DNA of 64,000 nucleotides, from assembly GCA_902561325.1 (NCBI GenBank), contig CACEOL010000004.1, positions 1-64,000 of the forward strand, written 5' to 3'. A program made the position numbers and the translations under genes. How positions within the stretch are numbered: the stretch's first letter is position 1; every line of letters starts with the position of its first letter. The notes under the pieces were generated by a model, which ran no database searches, was not told the origin of the DNA, and worked only from the letters and a program-made list of their open reading frames with translations. Positions 10,371 to 19,553 of the stretch are shown here, piece after piece. This stretch comes from an uncultured SAR86 cluster bacterium. GTDB taxonomy: Bacteria; Pseudomonadota; Gammaproteobacteria; Magnimaribacterales; AG-339-G14.

Positions 10371-11027
10371 TTGAATTTTGAATTTGCCAGAAAAGAATTA
10401 ACCAAAGAACTATCTCAAAAAGGTATTAAAGACCCAAGAGTACTAGAAGCCATCTACCAAATTCCACGACATGAATTTGTTGACGCGACATTTACTTCCA
10501 GGGCTTACCAGGATATGTCCTTACCAATTGGCCATCAACAAACCATTTCACAACCTTTTGTAGTAGCGAAAATGACGGAACTTTTGATTCAAGGAAATAT
10601 CTTAGATCAAAAACCTTTAGGTGCGGTGTTAGAGATTGGCACTGGTTGTGGTTACCAAACAGCAATACTTGCAAGATTTTGTAGAAAAATATTCTCTTTA
10701 GAAAGAATCGAAGCTCTTTCAGTAAGGGCAGATAATAATTTAAAAAAAGTAGGTGTAGAAAATTATCAATTACGCTGGTCTGACGGCACTTTGGGATGGC
10801 CAACTCCAAAAAAATTTGATGCCATCATATGTACAGCAGCAATTTCACAAATTCCAAAAAAATTAAAAACGCAACTTGAGCTTCATGGCAAATTGATTTG
10901 TCCTGTTGGTGATGGAAAGAAACAACACTTACTACTTCTAGAAAAAAAATCTAAAGGTGAATTTCATGAAACTATCTTCGATTCTGTGCTATTTGTCCCT
11001 ATGCTTGAGGGAAAGGTTTCTGAATAA
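10371..11027 (+). CDS. pcm: Protein-L-isoaspartate O-methyltransferase (TTG start)
   Basis: GHQQTISQPFVVAKMTELL, VLEIGTGCGYQTAIL. Confidence 0.95.
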   Translation: MNFEFARKELTKELSQKGIKDPRVLEAIYQIPRHEFVDATFTSRAYQDMSLPIGHQQTISQPFVVAKMTELLIQGNILDQKPLGAVLEIGTGCGYQTAILARFCRKIFSLERIEALSVRADNNLKKVGVENYQLRWSDGTLGWPTPKKFDAIICTAAISQIPKKLKTQLELHGKLICPVGDGKKQHLLLLEKKSKGEFHETIFDSVLFVPMLEGKVSE

Positions 11028-11029
11028 CT

Positions 11030-11356
11030 TTATTCAAGAATTAACACATTTATTTTATTGGTTTTTTCCTTCCAGCTTTCATGATCTGGCATGGGATCTT
11101 TAGCTTCAGTAATATTGGGCCAAATCTTTGAATATTTTTCATTTATTTCAATAAATTCTATTTCATCAGCTGGAACTTCATCTTCTGCATAAATGGCCTC
11201 AATGGGGCATTCAGGTTCGCATAAACCACAATCAATACATTCATCAGGATTGATGACTAGTGTATTTTCTCCTTCATAAAAACAATCCACAGGACACACC
11301 TCAACACAATCTGTGTGCTTACAATTGATACATCCTTGGCCAACAATAAAAGTCAT
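11030..11356 (-). CDS. fdxA: 7Fe ferredoxin FdxA
   Basis: [21 protein letters not shown]...[12 protein letters not shown]. Confidence 0.95.
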   Translation of the reverse strand: MTFIVGQGCINCKHTDCVEVCPVDCFYEGENTLVINPDECIDCGLCEPECPIEAIYAEDEVPADEIEFIEINEKYSKIWPNITEAKDPMPDHESWKEKTNKINVLILE

Positions 11357-11378
11357 TATTCAATTATAATTTAAATTC

Positions 11379-11867
11379 ATGACTTCTAATGATGAACTAC
11401 AAGATTTAGCTATAAAGATAGGTCAGCTATTAACTGAAAGAAAGAAAAGCGTTTCTACAGCCGAATCCTGTACAGGAGGTTGGGTTGGAAAGGAGTTTAC
11501 AGGCATACCTGGTAGTTCAAATTGGTATGGGTTTGGGTTTATCACCTACTCGAATAAGGCAAAGTTAAAAACCCTTGGTGTAAGCAAAGATGCACTTTTA
11601 GAGGAGGGAGCTGTAAGCGAAAGAGTTGTAGAGGAAATGGCAAAAGGAGCAATAAAAAATAGTGGTTCAGATTTTGCAATTTCAATAAGCGGTATAGCAG
11701 GACCTACTGGAGGGACAGATGATAAGCCAGTTGGAACTGTATGCTTTGGAATTGGCTCTAAGACTAAAATAACCTGCTTCACTAAACTTTTTGAAGGAAA
11801 TCGTGACGAAGTCAGAAAACAGAGTGTAGCTTTTGCTTTAAAAGAATTATTAAAATGTTTGCAATAA
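11379..11867 (+). CDS. pncC: Nicotinamide-nucleotide amidase (CinA C-terminal domain only)
   Basis: VSTAESCTGGWVGKEFTGIPGSSNWYGFGFITYSN; SGIAGPTGG; upstream of recA. Confidence 0.93.
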   Translation: MTSNDELQDLAIKIGQLLTERKKSVSTAESCTGGWVGKEFTGIPGSSNWYGFGFITYSNKAKLKTLGVSKDALLEEGAVSERVVEEMAKGAIKNSGSDFAISISGIAGPTGGTDDKPVGTVCFGIGSKTKITCFTKLFEGNRDEVRKQSVAFALKELLKCLQ

Positions 11868-11886
11868 TTTTTAATATATTGTTAAA

Positions 11887-11906
11887 TACTGTATAAATAT
11901 ACAGTT
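11887..11906 (+). promoter_or_regulatory. LexA-type SOS operator upstream of recA
   Basis: TACTGTATAAATATACAGTT contains CTGT-N8-ACAG (11889-11904) with a near-palindromic core, immediately before recA. Confidence 0.85.
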
Positions 11907-11911
11907 TTATT

Positions 11912-12937
11912 ATGCCTACAAGAAAAACAAAAAAAGACGAAATATCGTCACCAGAAAAAGGAAAATCCCTAGAAACAGCCATTTCTCAAATTGAAACCCA
12001 ATTTGGTCCTGGAACCATCATGAGGATGGGTGAAAGGGAGGTTCAGAGTATTCCAAGTATTTCTACAGGTTCATTAGGATTGGATTTGGCACTTGGCATA
12101 ATGGGCTTGCCAAAAGGCAGAGTAGTTGAGATTTTTGGTCCCGAATCTTCAGGAAAAACAACTTTGACTTTGCAAGTTATAGCTGAGTGCCAGAAACAAG
12201 GAGGAACTGCGGCATTTATAGATGCGGAGCATGCTTTAGATCCGATCTATGCAGAAAAAATTGGAGTAAAAATAGATGATTTGCTCTTATCTCAGCCTGA
12301 TACAGGCGAACAAGCTCTAGAAGTAGCCGACATAATGGTTAAATCTGGTGGGATAGATGTTTTAGTTATTGATTCTGTAGCTGCATTAGTACCCCGAGCC
12401 GAAATTGAAGGTGAAATGGGAGATCATCATGTTGGCCTTCAAGCTAGACTCATGTCACAAGCACTTAGAAAAATAACCGGCAGTATAAAAAAATCAAATA
12501 CTCTTGTTATATTTATTAATCAAATTCGAATGAAAATTGGTGTAATGTTTGGTAGTCCCGAGACTACCTCTGGCGGTAATGCTTTAAAGTTTTATTCGTC
12601 AGTGAGATTGGATATCAGAAGAATAGGTACAGTTAAAGACGGTGACGAAGTTGCGGGTAATGAAACTAGAGTTAAGGTTGTTAAAAATAAAGTTTCACCT
12701 CCATTCAGACAAGCCGAATTTCAAATACTCTACAACAAAGGAATCAACCGTGCAGGAGAAATTCTTGATATTGGAGTAGAGAGAAAAATCGTTGAGAAAG
12801 CCGGTGCTTGGTACGCTTACGATGGTGAAAAAATTGGTCAAGGTAAGATTAACGCTAGTCAGTGGTTAAAAGACAACCCTAATATAGCTAAGAAAATAGA
12901 AAAACAGATTACAGACTCAATCAAAGAGACCCAATAA
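11912..12937 (+). CDS. recA: Recombinase RecA
   Basis: [49 protein letters not shown]. Confidence 0.98.
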   Translation: MPTRKTKKDEISSPEKGKSLETAISQIETQFGPGTIMRMGEREVQSIPSISTGSLGLDLALGIMGLPKGRVVEIFGPESSGKTTLTLQVIAECQKQGGTAAFIDAEHALDPIYAEKIGVKIDDLLLSQPDTGEQALEVADIMVKSGGIDVLVIDSVAALVPRAEIEGEMGDHHVGLQARLMSQALRKITGSIKKSNTLVIFINQIRMKIGVMFGSPETTSGGNALKFYSSVRLDIRRIGTVKDGDEVAGNETRVKVVKNKVSPPFRQAEFQILYNKGINRAGEILDIGVERKIVEKAGAWYAYDGEKIGQGKINASQWLKDNPNIAKKIEKQITDSIKETQ

Positions 12938-14194
12938 GTCTTTTTCCGTTATTTCAGATTTTGCCTGATCTTTTCTTGCTATTATCTCGATTAAACCTTT
13001 TTCAATGTTTTTTTCGCTAATTACTATTTGATACGGGTTACCCATTAAATTGGAATCAGAAAATTTATTACCTGGAGATGCATCTCTGTCGTCATAAAAG
13101 ACTTCTACATTATTACTTATTAGGTAAGAGTAAATTTCTTTAGCTTTATTTTTGACTGTCTCTGATTTCTTTTCATTGATTGAAATTAAGGAACAATCAA
13201 AAGCAGAAATATTTTTTGGAAAAACAATACCTTCACTATCATGATTTTGCTCTATAGCAGCTGCAACAATTCGAGAAACTCCAATTCCATAACAGCCCAT
13301 TTCTAAAATTTTTTGACTATTATCATGTTGGACACTTAGCCCCATAGATTTACTATATTTATTTCCTAGTTCAAATATATGACCTACCTCAATTCCTTTT
13401 TTAATTGAAAGTTTGCCGTGCTCACTATCAATATCAGACAAATCATTATTTTCAATTTTTTTCTCAATCTCTTTTTTTAAGGGATTTTCTAATAATTCAA
13501 TGTTTGATGAAAAATCATTATCGTTAAATACCAATGTATCTTCTCCAGAATCAGCTAAGACATGAAATTCTTCAGACATATTCCCACCAATTGCTCCTGA
13601 ATCAGCTTTTACAATCTTGTAATCAAAGCCAATTTCGTCAAATATCTTTTGGTAACACTCTTTCATAGCTTGATAGCTTTTTCTCATCCCTTCTTCATTA
13701 ATATCAAACGAATAAGCATCTTTCATTAAGAACTCTCTACCTCGCATTACCCCAAATCTAGGTCTAATTTCATCTCGAAATTTTGTTTGTATTTGATAAA
13801 AAGTTTTAGGCAGATCTTTATGACTTTGCAGTTCTTGACGACATATATCGGTAATAACTTCTTCATGAGTAGGTCCAAGGTAAAATTCCCGCTCATTTCG
13901 ATCTAAAAAACCCAAAAGTTCTGGACCCATCTGCTCTGACCTTTTTGTTTCGTCCCATAGAGACTTTGGTTGAACCATTGGCATTAAGACTTCTAGACAA
14001 CCATATTCATTCATATTCCTTCTAATGATTGATTCGACCTTATTTAGAATCTTTAATCCCAGTGGCATCCATGAATAAATTCCAGAAGCCAATGGTTTTA
14101 TCATATTGCTTCTGATCATAAGTTTGTGGCTAATGAGTTCAGCGTCTTTTGGGGCTTCTTTTTGAGTTTTATAGTGAAATGAGGAAGCTTTCAT
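12917..14194 (-). CDS. proS: Prolyl-tRNA synthetase, short form lacking the INS editing domain
   Basis: [61 protein letters not shown]; 425 aa. Confidence 0.95.
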   Translation of the reverse strand: MKASSFHYKTQKEAPKDAELISHKLMIRSNMIKPLASGIYSWMPLGLKILNKVESIIRRNMNEYGCLEVLMPMVQPKSLWDETKRSEQMGPELLGFLDRNEREFYLGPTHEEVITDICRQELQSHKDLPKTFYQIQTKFRDEIRPRFGVMRGREFLMKDAYSFDINEEGMRKSYQAMKECYQKIFDEIGFDYKIVKADSGAIGGNMSEEFHVLADSGEDTLVFNDNDFSSNIELLENPLKKEIEKKIENNDLSDIDSEHGKLSIKKGIEVGHIFELGNKYSKSMGLSVQHDNSQKILEMGCYGIGVSRIVAAAIEQNHDSEGIVFPKNISAFDCSLISINEKKSETVKNKAKEIYSYLISNNVEVFYDDRDASPGNKFSDSNLMGNPYQIVISEKNIEKGLIEIIARKDQAKSEITEKDLLGLFD

Positions 14195-14264
14195 TTAAAA
14201 TATAAATTAATATTCGGCTTTAAAAATTAATAATACTAAAAAAAGATGCTTACAGTGAGGAATA

Positions 14265-14546
14265 ATGCCTATTTATGAGTACCAATGTAGTAAATGCGAC
14301 AAAATATTTGAAAGAATTGTTTCTGTTGCAGACTCTACAAAAACTGTTTTTTGCGATTGCTCGCCAAAAGCAAAGGCTAAAAAAATTATCTCAGCGCCGT
14401 CCTTTCGTTTAGAAGGATCAGGTTGGTACGAAACTGACTTTAAGACAGGTAATAAAAAAAATCTTGTACAATCAGATGTTAAAAGTAAAAAAACATCTAA
14501 GGAACCAAAGAAAACAGAAAATTCAAAACCTGCTAAAAAAGATTAA
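14265..14546 (+). CDS. FmdB-family zinc-ribbon regulatory protein
   Basis: MPIYEYQCSKCDKIFERIVSV plus CDC; located upstream of aspS. Confidence 0.88.
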   Translation: MPIYEYQCSKCDKIFERIVSVADSTKTVFCDCSPKAKAKKIISAPSFRLEGSGWYETDFKTGNKKNLVQSDVKSKKTSKEPKKTENSKPAKKD

Positions 14547-14561
14547 AAAATCTTTCTCATT

Positions 14562-16325
14562 ATGGAACGCACTCAAATAAAAAATATTTCTAATAAAGAA
14601 ATCGATTCTTCCTTTCTTATTTCTGGGTGGGTTGAAAAGGTCAGGGATCATGGCGGCGTCATATTTTTAGATATCAGAGACGCATCTGGGTTGATGCAAG
14701 TTGTTGTTGAACCAGATGACAAAGAGTTATTCAAAAAGTCGGAATCAATAAGAATGTCTTATGTTCTTCAAGTTACAGGAATTCTCAGAAAAAGACCTGA
14801 AGGCACAATTAATAAGTCATTATCGTCAGGAGAACTTGAACTAGTTTCAAAAGAAATTGATATCCTTTCCAAAAGCAAACCTTTGCCTTTCCAGCTAGAT
14901 GAACATGCGAAAGTTGGCGAAGAGGTTAGGCTCAAATACCGTTACTTGGATTTACGAAGACCGGAAATGCAATCAAATCTAAAAATCAGATCTCAAGTAA
15001 ATCACATCATCAGAAGTCATCTTATTGAAGATCAGTTTATTGAAATTGAAACTCCAATGATGGCTAGGGCTACTCCGGAAGGAGCTAGAGATTTTCTTGT
15101 TCCAAGCAGACTTTATAATCAAAAGTTTTATGCCCTCACTCAGTCACCACAGCTTTTCAAACAAATGTTGATGATTGGAGGTTTTGAAAAATACTTTCAA
15201 ATTGTCAGATGTTTTCGGGACGAGGATACTCGAAAAGATAGGCAGCCAGAATTCACTCAACTGGACATCGAATTATCTTTTATTACAGAAGAAGAAATTC
15301 TTAATATTTCTGAAAGCCTTATCAAAAGAATTTTTTCTGAAACTCTAAATATAGAGTTTGAAGAGTTCCAAAGAATTAAATATCAAGAAGCAATAAAGGA
15401 TTACGGCTCAGATAAACCTGACTTAAGAAATCCTTTAAAGCTTGTCGATGTAAAAGATATTTTTGAAAAGTCTTCATTTAAGGTCTTTGCAGATCCAGCC
15501 AATAATGAAAAGGCTAGAATTGTTGCTCTTAAAATTGAACAAGAAATAAGCAGAAATAAAATAGATGAGTACACTAAATTTGTCGGTAATTTTGGAGCAA
15601 AAGGACTAGCTTATATAAAGGTAAATGATTCTTCTGATCTAGAAAATGGTCTTCAGTCTCCAATTCTTAAGTTCCTTTCTAAGGAAGAGATATCTAAGTT
15701 AGCTGAAAGGCTTGAACTCAGTACTGGAGATACTATTTTTTTTGGTGCAGATCACAGAAATGTTGTTAATGATTCAATGGGTTCATTGAGAGAAAAATTA
15801 GGTGAAGATCTTAACTTAATTAATCAAGAGGATTATAAATTTGGATGGATAACAGACTTCCCCTTATTTGAAGAGGATATTCAGGGGAACTTATCTCCAT
15901 CACATCATCCTTTTACTGCTTCTCAAGGGGGAATCACAGCACTTAGGAAAAATCCAGCAAATGCCGTTGCAAAGGCATATGATCTTATTTTAAACGGCAG
16001 CGAAATTGGAGGCGGCTCTCTGAGAATTAACAATTTAGATGAACAATTGGAAGTATTATCCATTTTAGGAATAGATAAAAAAGAAGCGGATGAAAAATTT
16101 GGTTTCTTTTTAGAAGCTCTGTCCTATGGATGTCCTCCTCATGGTGGAATTGCTTTTGGGCTAGATCGTTTGATCATGTTGCTTTGTAAGCAAGAATCTA
16201 TTAGAGATGTAATTGCTTTTCCAAAAACTCAATCTGCAACCTGTCTGCTTTCCGATGCTCCGAGTTTAATTGATAAAGATCAATTAGATATGTTATCCAT
16301 AAAAGTGATTGAAGAGGATAAATAG
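14562..16325 (+). CDS. aspS: Aspartyl-tRNA synthetase
   Basis: GWVEKVRDHGGVIFLDIRD, FRDEDTRKDRQPEFTQLDIE, GLDRLIMLL. Confidence 0.97.
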   Translation: MERTQIKNISNKEIDSSFLISGWVEKVRDHGGVIFLDIRDASGLMQVVVEPDDKELFKKSESIRMSYVLQVTGILRKRPEGTINKSLSSGELELVSKEIDILSKSKPLPFQLDEHAKVGEEVRLKYRYLDLRRPEMQSNLKIRSQVNHIIRSHLIEDQFIEIETPMMARATPEGARDFLVPSRLYNQKFYALTQSPQLFKQMLMIGGFEKYFQIVRCFRDEDTRKDRQPEFTQLDIELSFITEEEILNISESLIKRIFSETLNIEFEEFQRIKYQEAIKDYGSDKPDLRNPLKLVDVKDIFEKSSFKVFADPANNEKARIVALKIEQEISRNKIDEYTKFVGNFGAKGLAYIKVNDSSDLENGLQSPILKFLSKEEISKLAERLELSTGDTIFFGADHRNVVNDSMGSLREKLGEDLNLINQEDYKFGWITDFPLFEEDIQGNLSPSHHPFTASQGGITALRKNPANAVAKAYDLILNGSEIGGGSLRINNLDEQLEVLSILGIDKKEADEKFGFFLEALSYGCPPHGGIAFGLDRLIMLLCKQESIRDVIAFPKTQSATCLLSDAPSLIDKDQLDMLSIKVIEEDK

Positions 16326-17059
16326 TGGCGGGACATTCTAAGTGGGCTAACATAAAGCATCGCAAAGGTCGTCAAGATGAAAAAAGACAAAAAGTCTTTT
16401 CGAAGCTGATTAGAGAGCTAACCGTTGCTGCAAAATTAGGAGGACCTGAGCCAGGAGATAATCCTAGATTAAGACTGGCTCTGGATAAGGCTCTTGGGGC
16501 CAATATGCCTAAAGATACTATAGAAAGAGCTATAGCAAGAGGCTCTGGAGATCAGGAAGCAGAAAATTTAGAAGAAACAGTTTATGAAGGCTATGGTCCC
16601 AATGGGGTTGCCATTATAGTTGAAACTCTTACGGACAATAAAAACAGAACAGTTGCTGAAGTTAGACATGCTTTTTCTAAATATGGAGGAAGTTTAGGTA
16701 CCGATGGGTCTGTAGCATATCTATTTACCAAAGTTGGCCAAATAGTTGTTGAAAATACTGACGAAGAAAAAATATTTGATGTCTCTGTATCAAATGGCGC
16801 AGATGAAGTAGAACAGGGTGACGAAGAGAATCTCATCATTTCTGTTGAAGCCGAAGAATTTCATAATCTAAAAAATGTTCTTGAAGAGAATGGAATCAAA
16901 ATCAACCAATACGAGTTAATTATGAAAGCATCAAATAGCGTAGAGCTTGATGATGAAGCTTCTGAAAAAGTCATCAATCTTCTTGAAAGTCTTGAAGATT
17001 TGGATGATGTACAAAATGTTCATTCCAATGCTGAGTTTTCTGAAGGGAGCTTTGCTTGA
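16325..17059 (+). CDS. yebC: YebC/PmpR family transcriptional regulator / translation factor (GTG start)
   Basis: MAGHSKWANIKHRKGRQDEKR N-terminus. Confidence 0.97.
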   Translation: MAGHSKWANIKHRKGRQDEKRQKVFSKLIRELTVAAKLGGPEPGDNPRLRLALDKALGANMPKDTIERAIARGSGDQEAENLEETVYEGYGPNGVAIIVETLTDNKNRTVAEVRHAFSKYGGSLGTDGSVAYLFTKVGQIVVENTDEEKIFDVSVSNGADEVEQGDEENLIISVEAEEFHNLKNVLEENGIKINQYELIMKASNSVELDDEASEKVINLLESLEDLDDVQNVHSNAEFSEGSFA

Positions 17060-17466
17060 TGACGAATTCAAGGAATAAGGGAGCGTCATTTGAAAGAGAA
17101 ATTGCAAATGCTTTAAACGATTATTTGGAATTAAAAAAACCATTGAAAAGAATATTGGAGCAGACTCGAGAAAAACATCTTCCCGATCTCATTCTTGGTA
17201 ATTGGTATATAGAATGTAAGAGATATGGGCAAGGCGCAGAACCTCTTGAAGGCTGGTGGAATCAAGTGATTGCTGCAACTCCAGAAGATTGTTATCCAGC
17301 TTTAATCTATAAATTCAATCACAGACCCATTAAGGTTAGAGTACCATTCCATACTGTGAACAATAATCTTCCTAAAGATTTTAATAACACATGCGATTTT
17401 TCTTTAGAGAGCTTTATAGTTTTACTCAAATCTCTCTATGAGGAAGATATAAAAAGCCACCTTTAA
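17059..17466 (+). CDS. Small PD-(D/E)XK nuclease, Holliday-junction-resolvase (Hjc)-like
   Basis: NKGASFEREIANAL...LPDLILGNWYIECKR: E / D / E-x-K catalytic pattern; TGATG overlap with yebC; occupies the usual ruvCAB position. Confidence 0.65.
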   Translation: MTNSRNKGASFEREIANALNDYLELKKPLKRILEQTREKHLPDLILGNWYIECKRYGQGAEPLEGWWNQVIAATPEDCYPALIYKFNHRPIKVRVPFHTVNNNLPKDFNNTCDFSLESFIVLLKSLYEEDIKSHL

Positions 17467-17873
17467 TGTCAGATACGATAGAGATTAGAATTTACTATGA
17501 AGATACAGATGCACAAGGCGTAGTTTATTATGCTAATTATCTAAAATATTTTGAAAGGGCTAGGACTGAATTTCTTAGAAAGTGTGGTTACTTGCAAAAC
17601 GAACTATTAGACAAAAATATTATTTTCATTGTTAACAAATTAGATATTCATTATAAAAAACCTGTTTTGTTAGATCAATTAATTAAAATAGAATCTTCTC
17701 TTTCAGAATTAAAGAAAGCTAGCTTTAGCTTTAATCAACAAGTTCTTATAAATTCAGAAATAATGTGTGAAGCTAATGTATTATGCGGCTGTGTCGATCT
17801 TGAAACTAAAAAACCTATTGCTCTTCCAGAGGAGCTAAGAAAAAGGATGTTGGATAAAAAAAATGCAAGCTGA
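17466..17873 (+). CDS. ybgC: Acyl-CoA thioesterase YbgC (Tol-Pal associated)
   Basis: YYEDTDAQGVVYYANYLKYFERARTEFLR hot-dog thioesterase motif. Confidence 0.95.
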   Translation: MSDTIEIRIYYEDTDAQGVVYYANYLKYFERARTEFLRKCGYLQNELLDKNIIFIVNKLDIHYKKPVLLDQLIKIESSLSELKKASFSFNQQVLINSEIMCEANVLCGCVDLETKKPIALPEELRKRMLDKKNAS

Positions 17874-18534
17874 ATTAAGTTTTATAGATTTATTTTTTGG
17901 AGCAAGCTTAGTTGTTCAATTAGTAATGATTATTTTGTTTGTTCTGGCTGGAACTTCTTGGTGGTTTATTTTCGATAAATGGTTAACCTTGAGTAGAGCG
18001 AGAAAGGATATCTATCAATTTGAAACTAAGTTTTGGAACTCTAAAAATATTGAAAAAATTTTTAATGAGCTCAATCGCAAAGAAGATAATTTTGGACTAT
18101 CTCAAATCTTTGTTATCTCCCATGAGGAATTTTTAAAGACAGAAAATTTTGCTAAGGCTGAAGAGCGTATCAATAAGTCCACAGAAATAATAATTAATAG
18201 GCAAGAAGAAAGATTGGAAGAAGGCTTGTCTTTTTTATCCACTGTAGCATCTGTAAGCCCTTTTATAGGTCTATTTGGTACAGTCTGGGGAGTTATGAAT
18301 GCTTTTAGTGGTTTAGCACAACTTTCTCAAGTATCAATAAACGCTGTCGCTCCTGGAATATCTGAAGCCTTAGTGGCAACTGCCTTGGGCCTTTTCGCTG
18401 CTATACCCGCTCTTATTTCTTATAATTGGAGCGTTAAGACAATTGATATAATTATTAAGAGTTACGAAAATTTTACATCTGAACTTTTAATAACTTACCA
18501 AGAATTCAATGTCCAAGAGAAGAGTAAAAAGTAG
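17863..18534 (+). CDS. tolQ: Tol-Pal system protein TolQ
   Basis: SVASVSPFIGLFGTVWGVMNAF-type motif; operon position. Confidence 0.95.
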   Translation: MQAELSFIDLFFGASLVVQLVMIILFVLAGTSWWFIFDKWLTLSRARKDIYQFETKFWNSKNIEKIFNELNRKEDNFGLSQIFVISHEEFLKTENFAKAEERINKSTEIIINRQEERLEEGLSFLSTVASVSPFIGLFGTVWGVMNAFSGLAQLSQVSINAVAPGISEALVATALGLFAAIPALISYNWSVKTIDIIIKSYENFTSELLITYQEFNVQEKSKK

Positions 18535-18940
18535 AAAACTTTTAACAGAAATTAACGTAATTCCATATGTGGATGTTTCATTAGTTTTACTGGTTATTTT
18601 CATGGTAGCTACACCATTCATGATCCAAGGAATAGATTTGGATTTGCCTAAAACTGAAGCTCAAGCTCTTAATAAATCAAAAGAGGATAATTTAACTATC
18701 TCAATTAGCAAAGAGGGCTTTTATTCTCTAGATATTGGTGAAAAAAATAAGGTCTATAAAAGCTTTAAATCATTTGAAGAACAATTTAAAAAAATATTAA
18801 TAAATAATCCTAAAGTAGAGATATTTTTAAGAGCTGACAAAGAAACGCTTTATGACAATGTTGCTCAAACAATGTCTCTGATAAAAAAATTTAAAACAGA
18901 CTCAATAAATCTTATTACTGAACCACTACAGAATGAATAG
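18509..18940 (+). CDS. tolR: Tol-Pal system protein TolR
   Basis: INVIPYVDVSLVLLVIFMVATPF. Confidence 0.95.
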   Translation: MSKRRVKSRKLLTEINVIPYVDVSLVLLVIFMVATPFMIQGIDLDLPKTEAQALNKSKEDNLTISISKEGFYSLDIGEKNKVYKSFKSFEEQFKKILINNPKVEIFLRADKETLYDNVAQTMSLIKKFKTDSINLITEPLQNE

Positions 18941-19553
18941 GGTTATAACTAGCTTTAATACTTTTTTTTTGATTGTATTATTTTTATCTCTTATTTTTTC
19001 AATATTTTCCCTTCCAAAACTTAATATAGATGAGGAGCAATCAATTAGAGTAAATTTTTACGAATTGATTCAGGATGATAATCAATTATTCAATTCATCT
19101 ATTCCCGATATAGGAATAAAAAAAGAGACAAAAAACCTCTCTTCAAATAACAAAGAGCAAAAGGTTGTTGAAACAGCAATTATTTCAAAATTCAAAATTA
19201 ATAAAATAGATATTAAAAATGAAATTAGTAAAATAAAGCTTTCTAAGGAAAGAGAAGATATTTTAAGAGTCTCGGCTATTATTCAAGAAAGGATTTCCTC
19301 AGTTTGGATTAAGCCAAATTCTTTAAGTGAATCTTTAATTGCGAAAGTATTAATAAATCTTGCTCCTTCTGGAGAAATATTAGACTTTGATTTAATTGAA
19401 CCAAGTTCGAATAATTTTTTTAATGAATCGATTTTAACTGCAATGAATAAAATGACTTTCTTTGAAGAAGTTTTGTCTCTTGATAGAAAGCTATTTGAGA
19501 AAAATTTTAGAAATTTTAATTTGGTTTTTAAATCATCCGGAGAGATAGAGTGA
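18933..19553 (+). CDS. tolA: Short TolA-like protein
   Basis: N-terminal TM, C-terminal TonB/TolA-like domain (ERISSVWIKPN...VLINLAPSGEILDFDLIEPSSNNFFNESILTAMNK); between tolR and tolB. Confidence 0.8.
   Translation: MNRVITSFNTFFLIVLFLSLIFSIFSLPKLNIDEEQSIRVNFYELIQDDNQLFNSSIPDIGIKKETKNLSSNNKEQKVVETAIISKFKINKIDIKNEISKIKLSKEREDILRVSAIIQERISSVWIKPNSLSESLIAKVLINLAPSGEILDFDLIEPSSNNFFNESILTAMNKMTFFEEVLSLDRKLFEKNFRNFNLVFKSSGEIE

Noticed and set aside
10492-10809. 105-aa minus-strand ORF inside pcm
   Set aside because: Antisense shadow of conserved methyltransferase coding sequence.
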